Source of the DNA: Epiperipatus broadwayi
Taxonomy: Eukaryota > Onychophora > Udeonychophora > Euonychophora > Peripatidae
Reading direction: 5' to 3'
Assembly: GCA_028023455.1 (NCBI GenBank)
Contig: JAQFVV010000258.1
Location: forward strand, 1,294,501 to 1,358,500
Length of the DNA: 64,000 bases
Part shown: positions 1 to 11,879 of the stretch, in pieces
How positions within the stretch are numbered: the first letter of the stretch is position 1
How the letters are laid out: every line of letters starts with the position of its first letter
Made by a program: the position numbers and the translations under genes
Notes under the pieces: generated by a model
What the model was told of the DNA's origin: nothing
What the model saw: the letters and a program-made list of their open reading frames with translations, nothing else
Database searches by the model: none

Positions 1-420
1 TCTGCAACTGCATTGTCACATTTTACTCTATTCTTTGATTTTCACTAATCAGTTTTTCACTTTTTTTTTCTTTTTTTTTTCACTCTCTCCATTTAGAAAG
101 TTCTGCAAGCAATGTATTTACTTTGCTAATTTGCATATTGTTAAATTTTAGTAAATGCAAAATAGACTGTTATTACTTGCAGTTAGTCTAATTCTATTTT
201 CTGCACTCACGTGACTCCACGTTTCCTGTATTGACCAGATCACACACGCACACACATATGCATAACTTTATTAAATATTTATATATTTCTTCAGTATAGC
301 ATTATGCACTGGGATTATTTTCTTTATTAATAAATACATAACTAGTCAGAACACAATAATACCTTCCCTTCACTCAGAAATAAGCAGTTTCTTATTTTAC
401 AAAAAATAATCCTATATAAG
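1..420. other. unassigned A+T-rich DNA
   Basis: I see no gene here. The stretch holds T-runs near 61-82 and a short CA-type microsatellite near 241-258 just before the first family A repeat. Confidence 0.5.
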
Positions 421-880
421 GGTTTCGAACTCAGACTTTCACATGACCCTCAACTCTCCATGCAATCTCATATTGCTGACCCACCTGTACATGGATTATG
501 CTCCAGTAATGAGGGGTCCGAATGACTAACATCAACATGGTTGGATGATAACCTTGGGACTAACGTGGGCTTTGAACGTTCATCAGATTTTCAATGAAAT
601 GGATGGCTGAAGAGTTGTGAGTTGGAGTAGTTTGAAGCCTGTCCATTAAAGTATGAAGATTGGCTACCTTAATATAAAGCTGAGCACTGATTGTATATAT
701 GTGTGGAGATAGTAATCTGGACCAACTGATGACTGCTGGTTTAGCATGAAATACATACATTGATGATTATCTTTTCAACATGTGTGTGACCAGGTGGGGT
801 CAGTAATATAAGATGGCATGGAGAGTTGAGGGCCATGTGAAAGTCTGAGTTCAAATCTGTTATATATTACATTATATGTG
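421..880 (+). repeat. hammerhead repeat family A, copy 1, with inverted 3-prime fragment
   Basis: A forward copy runs from about 486 (ATGGATTATGCTCC) to about 880. It is preceded at 421-485 by an inverted copy of its own 3-prime end (B-box-like GAACTCAGAC in reverse, then about 55 bp). Both 3-prime ends therefore point outward, the head-to-head layout seen in other ribozyme repeats here. Homology to the copy at 17478-17868 is clear over the whole forward part. A small ORF inside (560-760, minus) recurs in part in that copy and reads through repeat sequence, so I do not call it a gene. Confidence 0.75.
707..771 (+). ncRNA. hammerhead ribozyme motif, family A (probably weakened)
   Basis: CTGATGA at 726-732 is followed by stem II (TGCT, loop GGTTT, AGCA) and GAAA at 748-751. 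Stem I pairs ACCAA with TTGAT with one mismatch, then TAATC with GATTA after a TGG bulge. The base expected to be U before the cleavage position is C here (758), which should weaken or abolish cleavage. Type I geometry, inferred by hand pairing. Confidence 0.6.
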
Positions 881-1099
881 CAGGTGAATGTAAGCCTGTA
901 CAGTGTACAAAAAATAATCCTGTAATTTTTTAGACATCTGTTTCTCTCAGACAAGTCTTAATAAACTTAATTTTTTTTTTTTTTCCTGCTCCTTTGTATT
1001 TTCTTTTTGTTCAGGTTGAACTGAAGAATTATCTGTTACTTCTATCATCATATTTGTAAAAGCATCTGCTTTATATCTTTATCCATAATCATCAGATTA

Positions 1100-2310
1100 T
1101 TAAATGTATCTTCCTAGCATTTCAATTAGACATTCTTTAATATAATTTATGTCTCCTGGTAACCATTTTTTCTTACATGTATTCTTCATATAAATTGTCT
1201 GTTTTAATTTTAAATTTGACACTTTTCTCCTTTTTACTTTATCCAGCATTAAAACAGATAAATGTGTCCTTATGCGGTGCTTCATTAGTAATTCTGCAGG
1301 TGTTTTTCTGGTAATGAAACTTTGCATGAAGTGCTGATAAAACATTGCCAATGTAAGCACTTCATGGATATCAGCATACTTCCTTTTACTTTTCAACTAT
1401 AAGATGGTCTTTTCTACAATACCATGAAATTGAGGCTGAGATGGTGATGTAAGTACATGTCGTGTCCTCTTTGGAGTAATTAAATCTTCAATTTCTCTGA
1501 GCTGAATCCCGTGCAGTTATGAATTACTATAATCTCAGGATACCCGGCATCACACTCTCTGTACTGGTATCCTTTATTAAGCGATATTCTATCCATTTTG
1601 AATAGGCATCTATGGCTATTAAAAATAAATATCATGGAATGGCCCAGCATGGCCTCAGCCCAAGATTGGAATTTTTTAACTGAAAAATCTTTTTAATATT
1701 AGTTTAACTCTGGCCCCCAAACATATGAATACACTAATTCCTTCATTGTTATTACCCTGGGATGTCTTTGGTGTGTGACTGTAAAACATTTTTCCTCCCC
1801 TAGGGTAAAATCAATACTCAGTTTGTCATTATTATGCATTCGTCGCATGTCGACAAACTTTTCCAAGTGTTCCAAACTTTTGGTGCCACATAATTTAGTT
1901 GTTTCTTTGGCCATCCATTTTTTATCCAATTTTTTAAACAAATTATGTTCCTTATTCATTTTAATCATTCAATTATAATTTTACTATTCAATCTCTTTGG
2001 AATTATCTTGTATAGTGGTGGAAATTTTTGTGCACATTGATTTTTACTTTAGCAGTTTTAATGTGTCTAATGCTTATTGCGAGAGCTTGAAATCAACTGC
2101 ATCCTATTATCGGCTAATATTCTTTGTAACCATGTATAATAATAAATTTCTGTTATGACTATTTATTGTTGCAGGCACTGACACAACTCCTTTAATATTT
2201 ACCCTGTTTCCATTTATATCTGTTGCCACCAAATTAATTTTCTTCATTTAATGTTAACTTTTGCTCTTTTCCTAATAACTGTCTAATCTTTTAGCGATAT
2301 TAATGACACG
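1100..2310 (-). pseudogene. Ty3/gypsy pol remnant with RT and RNase H deleted
   Basis: Two minus-strand pieces match the integrase of the better element at 48-53 kb. Residues around HQRHPRVITMKELVYSYVWG (near 1740) correspond to the integrase H2C2 zinc-binding region. TPAELLMKHRIRTHLSVLM (near 1290) corresponds to the integrase tail motif SPAELFLKQRLRTELNLLL. DNA at 1980-2310 instead resembles the gag-protease region of a second remnant at 12020-12250. Protease-region DNA is therefore joined almost directly to integrase, and about 2 kb of RT and RNase H is missing. Many stops; dead copy. Confidence 0.65.
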
Positions 2311-2336
2311 ATCATCCCAGTCTGAGTTCAAATTCC

Positions 2337-2451
2337 TTATAATTACATTAAGTTTAGTATAGACAATATACATGTATTTAAATATTACATTATCAGCCTG
2401 TAATATTTAAATACATGTATATTGTCTATACTAAATTTAATGTAATTATAA
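2337..2451. repeat. near-perfect 51-bp palindrome with 13-bp spacer
   Basis: Arms 2337-2387 and 2401-2451 are reverse complements over 51 bp with one mismatch by hand alignment; spacer 2388-2400. It is the tail-to-tail junction of two family A copies and should form a strong cruciform or hairpin. Confidence 0.85.
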
Positions 2452-2545
2452 GAGACTTGAACTCACATTTTCTAATTCCCCACAACTATCCAATCCATCT
2501 TATACAACTAATACACATGACCACATACATGTGAAAAAGATAAAT

Positions 2546-2590
2546 GAATGCTGGTTCAGCATAAAATATGTATATTGGAGATCATTTATC
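2546..2590 (+). ncRNA. truncated hammerhead motif, family A
   Basis: Only stem II (TGCTGGTTCAGCA), an altered GAAA region, the cleavage region and the 3-prime strand of stem I remain. The CTGATGA segment is lost at the head-to-head junction, so the motif cannot be active alone. Confidence 0.55.
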
Positions 2591-2996
2591 TTTTTCACAC
2601 ATTTATGTGGTCATGTATATCATAAGATGGATTGGATAGCTATGAAGAGTTGGAAAGTCTGAGTTCAAATTCCTTATAATTACATTAAGTTTAGTATAGA
2701 CAATATATATGTATTTAAATATTACATTTTCAGCCAGTATTCTACCCAACACTCTTCTGTATAATTGAATGGATATATTAAGGTCCTATGTGTGAGGAGT
2801 CAGATTGACTTATGGTCAACATGGGTATGACAATAATATTGGCATCATCAAGGGCTTTCAGCATTTTATCCTCGGATTTTCAATAATATGGATGGCTGAA
2901 GAATTGGAGAGTGGAGAAGATTGAAGCTTGTCAATTAAAGTTTGAAAATTTGCTCACTTAATATAAACTGAACACTGACTATATATGTGTGTAGGA

Positions 2997-3064
2997 GATA
3001 ATGATCTGGGCCAATCGATGAGTGCTGGTTCAGCACAAAATACATATATTGGAGATCATTTATC
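2997..3064 (+). ncRNA. degenerate hammerhead motif, family A
   Basis: Stem I (GATC...CCAA with TTGG...GATC) and stem II (GTGCTGGTTCAGCAC) are intact. The core reads TCGATGA in place of CTGATGA, and AAAA replaces GAAA. Helices survive while catalytic bases have changed; predicted inactive. Confidence 0.65.
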
Positions 3065-3170
3065 TTTTTCACATATATGTGATCATGTGTATCAGTTTGT
3101 ATAAGACGGATGGGATAGCTGTGTGAAGTTTGAAAATCTGAGTTCAAGTCCCTTATATATAATTAGAAAT

Positions 3171-4100
3171 GATAATTTAATAGTTCAACAGGTGACTGAC
3201 TAGTTGAAAAGCAATACACAATACAATCATGAAACAGTTCATAGATAAACAAATATATAAATAGATAGCTAGTTAGAGCTCATCTCTAGCTCTGTGATTT
3301 TTTAAAGATTTTATTTAAATAACTATAAGTTACATTAAGAAAGAATATTTCTTGAAGAGTATGCAAAAATAAGATATATCTCTAGAGATATTTCCTGATG
3401 ACACTCTCAAGTGCTACTCACTAAGCTAATCATTATAATATATATAATAATATCATAATGTGCAATGATAAATGTATAAAAGGACTAGAACAATATACTA
3501 GATATGGAATGCTAATAAATAAAAAAATGTCTTGGAAACATCATATTCACTACATCGTTTTATAAAATCAATGATGCTTTCTCTTTGAATGTTTTTATTA
3601 CTATAAATAAATCTTAAAAGAGTGAATCTTTATTAAGGTATGGAAATAACAGTTTATTGTCAAGATAGATATTCTCGTATCAAAAAAATAATGTTTTTGC
3701 TAAAAAGAATTATTAATTTAAGAGAAGAAAAATATATATAAAAAAAACAATAATTATAAAAATATTTTTTTTATAATTTGATGAATTTTTTGAATATTCA
3801 AAAAATATTTTGCAAAACAATTTGAAATATGTCTTAGAAAAACAAATTCATATATGATTACAAAATCTTATCATAAATATAGAAATAGAATGGGAGATTA
3901 CTATGATCATAAATTATTTAACAATATAAGTGCTGAATTAAAAAAAATTAATATTATAGTGGGAAATAAAAAATCAAATTTAAAAAAATTCTTAAAAAAT
4001 AATAATATATATATATATACTATAATTTGTTGCAATCAATATTTTCTTAAGTATAATTACCAAAACAAGCTTATAATTTTGAAAAGTTTATAATTTCTAA
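3171..4100. other. unassigned A+T-rich DNA
   Basis: Nothing recognisable. A short ORF at 3854-4093 has the low-complexity Lys/Asn/Ile composition expected of A+T-rich noncoding sequence, so I do not call it a gene. Confidence 0.5.
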
Positions 4101-4104
4101 AATA

Positions 4105-4820
4105 CGAATTTTATTACAATATATGCCTATAATCACGTTGGATAAACGTAAAATTGATCAAACCAAGCTTATAATTTTGAAATACTAAAAGTTTATAACT
4201 TCTAAAATATGGCAGCTGAAAAAGAAATTGGCTGAAATAAAACATGTTAATTTTACAATTTACCAGAAAGAAACTCTGATGTTTCATGCTTCCATTGTTA
4301 CATTTAGTTAGAAAAAAAATGTAGATTAAAAAAAATAGTGCTCACATTTGATATCCTGACGTGAATATCGGATCTACACTTGAGATCACGAGACCCTTAT
4401 GGGCTTTTGATATTGATCTATGTAAACAATGCTAACTTTTCCTCATCTCCATATTTTTCTTTGTAATGACATGTGAGAAATGAAGCACATAACAGTACTC
4501 GCTTTCATAAGAAAAAAATCTGATTTATTAATTTTTTATTAATTGTAAAATGAATATTCTTTACTTTAGACAATTATTCTTTCATCTAATGTCAAGATAA
4601 AATGTGATTTATTATCAATTGTAGAATTAATATGCCTTTGCAGGTGTTTCTACATTTATTCAACATTTACATTATTTCAACGTGGTTATGGACGTATATT
4701 GTAATAAAATTCATATTTTACATGTTATAAGCTTTTAATATTTCGAAATTATAAGCTTGGTTTGATCAATTTTACATTTATTCAATATATGAGATTATGA
4801 GCATATATTGTAAAAAAAAT
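4105..4820. repeat. inverted repeat, about 95-bp arms, possible MITE
   Basis: The arm at 4105-4197 is repeated in reverse complement at 4726-4820, including the shared strings TTGATCAATTTTAC and CAATATATG-type ends, around a centre of about 530 bp. A second partial inverted copy borders the right arm (4680-4725). I could not define clean termini or a target-site duplication. A nonautonomous DNA transposon or a foldback of an unknown repeat are both possible. Confidence 0.5.
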
Positions 4821-7800
4821 TTGGATAATGACGGCACTTCACACCGAAGTATACAGGAAAGAGAAAGGATGTTTTTGACAATACGAAGTATCATCAAAAA
4901 AATGCAGAAGTCACAATTATGTGGTTGATTTTTTTTTAATGTCTTATATGTCCTTTTTTTTTCCTTTCATTTTTTCTGTTTAAGTATTTTAAATTCATAT
5001 TTTAAAAATTATAACCTTTAAGCATTTCAAAATTTATTCATTCCTCCTATTTTTCATATTTTGATTATTTTAGTCACATGATTTGATCAAGCATAGTTAT
5101 ACAAAATTTGTGCTTTAATTTTTTAATTATGATGTAAATTGCGATTTTGTAACGAATGATTATATCGTAACCACATGTGAATTATTCAATGTCATTTATC
5201 ACTTGGACATGTCAATAATGATTTTGGGCGGTCCTTAGAATTCAAAATAGCAGAGAGCTCACACTAAATTGGTACCACTAAATTATAATAATATAAATTT
5301 GTTATTTATCAGTAGCTTATTTTGTATTATATTTACAATCAAAAAAATTTATAATTATTTAAATCACTTATAACAATCTTGCTTACATAAAATTGCAATT
5401 AGGATTTAGTAACATAAGAATGAAATTTTATGTAAAAGCCATTTGTATAAATAAAAATAAAATAATTCCATACAGCCAATTTTGATTCAATTTTACATCA
5501 GAGAACAGCTGTCTATCATTAAAGAGAGGCCCTCTATCACATTATAGAAGGCTCAAAGTAACACTTTTTTTTTGTATGCTAAACTTGAGATTATGCAATT
5601 TAGTATTTTATGATCATATGCCTAAAGCTGTTTTATCCTTTTATACTAATTCTTTTTATTATAGTAGGTATTTTATTAATAAAATTCTACTACAAATTTT
5701 TTAAAAAAATTAAAACAATAAAGTATTCTCACATATAACTATTAAGTTCTGTTAAGAAAAGTAGCAAAATGGATCATTATCATCTACATATTAAATAGCT
5801 TATAGGCAAAAAATAATTTATTTCTATATATAAATCAGTACTTATACTTATAGAGCCATGCAAATTGGCATTTGAATATGTATTTAATTAGCAGTTATTC
5901 ATAAATTATTACATTCTTTCTAATTTTGAGAGGAGGAAACAAAAAGTGAAAGGTGAAATTTGAAATGATTACACAAACTTATCTGAGAATCACAAATATG
6001 TCTTAAGCAGTTATAAATTAGTATAATCCTAAATTGAGACAAAAAAGATGAGATTTGAGATGATCATACAAACATATCTGCAAATAATTAATATGTCCAT
6101 ATGCAGCACATGCTGGCCCCAAAGTCTCATATTGCAATAAACATTTATTTCAGAAAAACTTCAACATCTTGTTTAATTCCGACTCTTGTTTAATTCCAAC
6201 TCTCAATTGTATTCTCTCCTTAATCATATCTTCCAAATGAAACCAGTTACACCTGCTTAGATTGTCTTTAAGTTGATTTTTATAATTTAAACATGGAATG
6301 CTTTTTCCCATAAAAACCATACCAAATTTATAATAAATACATTTCTTTATGAATAACTATTACTTTGTACCATATATGTGATCCATAATAATGTGTCTTT
6401 ACAATATTAGACATAACATTATCATATTTAACAAGTTAAAGAACTAATACCATCTTCATATACAACTAATTTAGTTGAAAAGGTTATATCCTTATGAGGA
6501 AATTATCTTTTACTCTGTTTAATGCAAAAACAGCATACTGAAAATTGTATTACATTTCAACATTCAAGTATTTTATTTAAAATCAACATATTTTTAAGTG
6601 ATCATGTTTTGGCTAATAAACCATCCAAGCAAAAATTGCTAAGATTATTTTTCTACTGCTGACTGGTAAAGCATCTGATTTCTTTATTTTAACTTAATTA
6701 ATAAACCAGATATGAATTCTCTGATAGTATTCTAGCGATGTTTTATGTGAATTTAGACAATCTACCCATCAGATAGCATTCACTTCATAGAATTTATGGA
6801 AATACTAATCTATAAGAAATAATAAAATGAACATATTTATTACTGAATTTACTAAGCAACCTTTTATCAAGAAAATCAAAATAAAAAAGGATTCCATAAA
6901 TTAATTAATAATTATCTGTATTTCAAAAATTAATCTTATAAAAAATATATTTTAGTAAATAAAGCAGTATTATAAGTATTCCACAAAAAAGGTATTTGAC
7001 GGCAGTATGTGTGTTAAATGAGAACCATCCACAAAATGTATTAAATAAAAGCATTTTGATAAAAAATGCATTCAAAAAAAGTAATCCATTTACAGCAATA
7101 ATATTTTTCCTAGAAATTTTCCAACATAAGTGATCTAAATGTGCTTGGAAAAATGTTTGAAAAGTATAATCTTATTTTCTTTAAATTTTGCATTTGGCTT
7201 TAAACCACAAACATTTGATGGAGTGAACTCCTGTCTTGAGTTCAATAATGAAATGTCGTCGCATTTAGGACAACCATTCATTAATACATGACTGGGCCAA
7301 GAGCATCACTCTCATAAGGAGAAGCAATAGTTCTGCCCCAACATGAACCATAAAAATGATGGCAATTAGACCTTAATTTGAACCAAATATCCAGGATTAT
7401 CTACTTTAGATCCACTAGTTTCTGTTGTTAATAAATTGTGCATCATAATCTTCTGATGAAAAGAGCATGCTTCTGCAATTGCATTTCCAATAGACAGTAG
7501 ATATGTTTTCATTTACTTGAACAGAAATTCTTCTGTTTCCATCATTTGACTTCCTTACTTGGACTATAGTTACATTGTATTTTTTCATACAAATCAGACA
7601 GGATTGATATCCTTTTCATAGTATTATAAAAGTAGTATAAACTCTCCTTTCAAATTTTTTTCTCCTGCTTGCCAGAACTGCAATAGTTATAAAGCTCTCT
7701 GCTAATAGACTTCCAAGAGATTGTGTTGGTGCAAAAATGCCAACAGTATCTTGTCACTGCATACAGCTTGAGAAAAAACTATCACAAGTGATGATAACTA

Positions 7801-9280
7801 ACAATTTTTTAAAGAAAAGGGGTAAAGCTATGTTAACTGACAAAGTGAAAATAATCATGACTACTGTTATACTGCTATCCAGTAGTATAGTGTAAAAATG
7901 AATAAACATGAATTTCATGGCAGCCTATATTTTATGAAATATCTTTACAAAGTCAACATTACTAATAGTGATATTTCTACGCTTTAAATGAGTTATCTAT
8001 AAGACATCACAATCTAATCAGATTTTCATAGATGGGCCATTTTTAGGTTGTCTTTTCCAATTGCTCATATATTTGAAGCATGCAAAGATCTCTAAACATA
8101 ATAATTTGCAGAGTGATATTCCTGATACAATCCACTTCAAATTGACTCATTATTAAAAGCCTCATACAAGATCACAACTAAGAGCTCCATATCTGCTAAA
8201 CATAACCATAAAACTTTTCACAAAATTTTGACCTCTTAATCCAGGAGACAAAAAACATACACGGTGAGGTAAAAAATTGAAGTCAGAATTGCTGCAGATG
8301 AAATCAATCGAAAAAAATCTCTTATCCAATTAATGCAATCTGGACTTAAGGGTAACAAGTTCCCAGGATTGATTTTCAACTGACTGATATAATAATAAAA
8401 ATTTAGCTAGACAATAGTTTGGAGCAATAGTAGAGTGGCAGATTCTGGGTTCAAGATCCATGGATTACAGTCCTTATCTGTCAATTCTGGTATTGGAATG
8501 TATGAACTCTCGGAAAATAATCTATTTGATTATTTTTACTTGCAGGAATTATTAAGCTCAACCTGCTGTTACAGATACTCAAATATCACATGACCCAATT
8601 AACAGCATGGAAAAATTATAGCGACTACTAGTAAATAAGTGTGACCAATCTATTTGCGGAAACAAAAAGAGAATACAGAAAACAGTTATGAATGGAATTA
8701 AAGAATGTAAATATGATCATACAAATAAGCAAATTTTTCTTTGCCAGAATAAGAGCAGAGAATTAATAGATGACATGAAAGATTTGTGACTACCAAGACC
8801 TATAACTTAAATAACTAAGTAATTTGGCAATAAAAAGAAAGCAAGAGAAATGACAAAAAGAGCACAAAGATGAAACTGGGAAAATGCTTTACATTAGAAA
8901 CAGTATCTTAACATACTAGATAACAACTATTTTTTGTAGTGCACTAATTAATGGTTATTCACAATTAATTATTCGCCACAATTGGACACAGTAAATAGAC
9001 TGACTTCAACTCTCAACATATTTTAAGAAAATAATAATACGATACGAAAAAGACATACTATCAATTATAATGTATCAACAGAGGTTTTAAAATTTATCTT
9101 TTATTATTAATGTGCAATTCAAATTAATGATATATCAACTATATAAATAAACACCGTATACTTAGATACAATCAAAACTTCAAATATATTAAATAAATCG
9201 ATGGTGAATATATTCCACAATAAATTTTTGTTACAAATGAGATATAAAATATTTAAACAATTTATGATATTATATAACCA
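4821..9280. other. long unassigned A+T-rich stretch
   Basis: No ORF, RNA gene or repeat boundary can be supported. A B-box-like GGGTTCAAGATCC near 8439-8451, after a short G-containing block, may be a decayed tRNA-derived SINE. If the exon at 9996-10157 is real, this stretch is probably intron of that gene. Confidence 0.4.
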
Positions 9281-9995
9281 GAAAAAAAATTAATGAAATA
9301 ATTTTTACGGAAACTGATACTAAAAATCCTAAATCTTATCTTTAACACGTGCGTTATCTTACTATAATAACAATAATATTTCGCAAAATTCTAAAAATAA
9401 AAAATAGTCAAAAACATTTATTATTATTAGAATGAGTCATAAAAATTAGCATATAAAGTTGCTAATTAAGAAATTATTATAATACAATTAAGTTAGGTCT
9501 ACAATACAGTATGAAAAACATAGGAAGCGAATATAAATAGCCACACCATTGTTTATAATAAAACACGTTGGTAATAGATTAACGTTTATAATAATTATTA
9601 GCTTATATGAATATTTTTCAAATTATACCTGAAGTATCACTTAAATGTGGAAGAGGTCAATTATGCGTTTTAGTATAAAATAAAATTATAAATCTATACT
9701 TTACTCCAAGAGAACCCGCACCTGCAGTTAATCTAGCAAGGCCTTACTTATAACGAGGCAATTACCACAGAACATCTCGAAACGGTAACGTTGGATGTTA
9801 ACGTAAGCCCAGACGAGCAGTCATGCTTTAAATTAATAGAAACGTAAAACTATTGTCGCTGTTATCTCATACTCCGTCACGCTTGAACAATTTTTCAATC
9901 TTAATAACAGCTTCAAGTGTTTGAAGAAATATAACAAAAAAATTCAATCAATAATGAGCTTTATCTGATTTTCTATAAAAAAAAAAAAACCTTAC
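9281..9995. other. CpG-richer flank of candidate exon
   Basis: CpG dinucleotides are visibly more frequent here (for example around 9718, 9758, 9778-9815 and 9880) than in surrounding repeat DNA, where they are scarce. This fits an unmethylated 5-prime gene region. A donor-like CAG/GTGCGG lies on the minus strand near 9720. No second exon can be confirmed. Confidence 0.35.
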
Positions 9996-10157
9996 TCTCG
10001 GTTTCTTTCTCCGACTCATTCGCCGTTCAATATCCCCATCACCCGTTGAACCATTGGACTGGTCCCCGGTGTCATTATTATCCAGCGGGCTGGTCCGTTT
10101 TTTGTTTTCTTCCCCGCCGGATTCTTCATCATTTTTTTCACTTAAATTACTCTCCAT
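9996..10157 (-). CDS. candidate first coding exon of a host gene, unknown product
   Basis: An ATG at 10157 in good Kozak context (A at -3, G at +4) opens 54 codons ending exactly at a splice-donor-like AGA/GTAAGG (GT at 9995-9994), phase 0. The peptide begins MESNLSEKND. It is acidic, rich in Glu, Gly, Asn and Ser, and low in complexity without being an A+T artefact, and ends in a basic stretch (RRMSRRKKPR) that could be a nuclear localisation signal. No transposon family here encodes anything similar and the surroundings are CpG-richer. A nuclear or chromatin protein is possible, but I do not recognise the gene. Downstream exons would lie at lower coordinates; I found none. Confidence 0.5.
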
Positions 10158-10200
10158 CGTTCCTCATTGTAGAGAAATAATTTTTATGGATTAAAGTTAA

Positions 10201-11870
10201 TTTTTGAACAAAATATTAAAAAAAAAAAAAAAACTGGCACACTATTGCTTAAAAAAAAATTCTAATGTACCACCTTCTATATAGGGTCAGCACATTTTCC
10301 TTTATCTTTGATATACATGTACCCAACATTTACTAAGGAGAATTCTGGGAAGGCGTTTATAGAGAAAAAAAATACTTATAGGTATTTTTTTTCATCAGTT
10401 ATTAAATTTTTCATTCATTATTCTTTTAGCGAAACTATTAAATCTGAACATTAAACTTTGCTCTTCATGATAGAAAGTAATTTGGTAACTACTAATATAT
10501 GACAAAACTAAAAATAAACTTTTTTCTTCCTTTTATCTTTTTTTTTCACCTGTGGCGGCAAAACGTAGATAAACAGACGCTCGATCTGTTAGTAAATAAA
10601 AGCACAATACATTTTTTAAAAAAAAAAAAAACTTAAATGTTTGGCGTTGCTTTTTTTTAGAAAAACAATATAACAAAAGTTGGCGTGTATGTACAGTACT
10701 GTATTTTCTTGTTTATATAATGAATAATCAAACCACATAATTGTATAAACGGTCCCCAAATATAAAATTTGACGAATTACCGGAATTAAAATTCCTTATA
10801 AATAATTAACATCTATAGATTACTTTTATTTCATGTTTAATTAAATCAGTTTATGAACTTTTAAAGCAATAATATTATTTTTTTTAAAAACTTCGAGAAT
10901 TTTTTAACTTTTAAAAAACCTCGTTTTTATTTAAATCTAAATATAGTAATTTACCATAAAAACATAGACAAAGTAATTTACTTTCTATTTTGCATTTCTT
11001 TATTATTATTACTATTTTAGAAGGTCTTCACACACTTAAGAAATAAAAAAAACTGACAATTGATGATCGATAATTATATCTTTTTTGTTGCGGTTGATTT
11101 TAATCTCACAACTTTACTGTGTCTACAACGGCAGATTATGTACGATTGCTTGAAATAAAAAAAAAACTGTATAATATTTATATAAAAAAATAAATTTCTC
11201 ATTTAAAATTGTCAGACTTGTAAATCATGGCCTAAAACGCAAAGCAAAGATCTCTCTAGCATCTTCAAGAGACTGAGAACGACAGCAAAGACATTGATCT
11301 CTATGTTAAACAAATCTTGGTGGGTAAGAGTTTGTTGTTTTTTTCTTTCTATCCTCAGCCAAGAGTAGCTAGATATACATTTATCGATAAATATCCAGGT
11401 GATCAATTAGATTATCTATAACCTGCTATATGAAAAAAAAAGTTTGTTTGGAAATGGAAAGATTTTTCTAATTATAATCCAAATGTAAATCTCAAAATAT
11501 AGGCATGAAGAAGAGTTAACCATTGTGCTATCTGGATCTCCTTAAGATTACGACATTTAGAATAATTTCCACTTCTGTGTTTTGTTCTTTTCAATTAAGG
11601 AAGATAATATTTAGCATTAAAATATATAAAATTAGTTACATTATTTTTTATGGTAGTGTGATATCGGAGATTATTTAATTAAGGAACTAATAGTATAAAA
11701 AAAAAAGTTACAAGATTAACTTAACAATCAAGATTTATTAGCAAATTTATACGATATATATATATCCTCAGAGATATAAATAAAAATTAGAATAAGTAAA
11801 TTGAGTGTTAATTATATAAACAGTATAGTAAAATAAGGTTTAATAAATCTTTTAATATTTCCTTCACTTT
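10201..11870. other. unassigned A+T-rich DNA upstream of candidate exon
   Basis: Nothing firmly recognisable. A small CpG-containing block near 10550-10590 and another near 10680 could belong to the promoter region of the candidate gene, but I see no TATA box that decides a start. Confidence 0.4.
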
Positions 11871-11879
11871 GGATTAAGA

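Larger units (their letters stand above)
2315..3170 (+). repeat. hammerhead repeat family A, rearranged cluster
   Basis: Three partial family A copies lie in alternating orientation. A plus-strand tail at 2315-2400 meets an inverted copy at 2401-2545. That copy is head-to-head with a forward copy at 2546-2735, followed by a longer forward copy at about 2740-3170. B-box-like GAGTTCAAGTCCC or related strings recur at the 3-prime end of each copy. The junction at 2545/2546 falls inside the ribozyme motif. Confidence 0.7.

Noticed and set aside
580-600. Second CTGATGA-like string on the minus strand of family A (also near 48100)
   Set aside because: It is conserved with the repeat but is not followed by a stem and GAAA, so it is not a second hammerhead.
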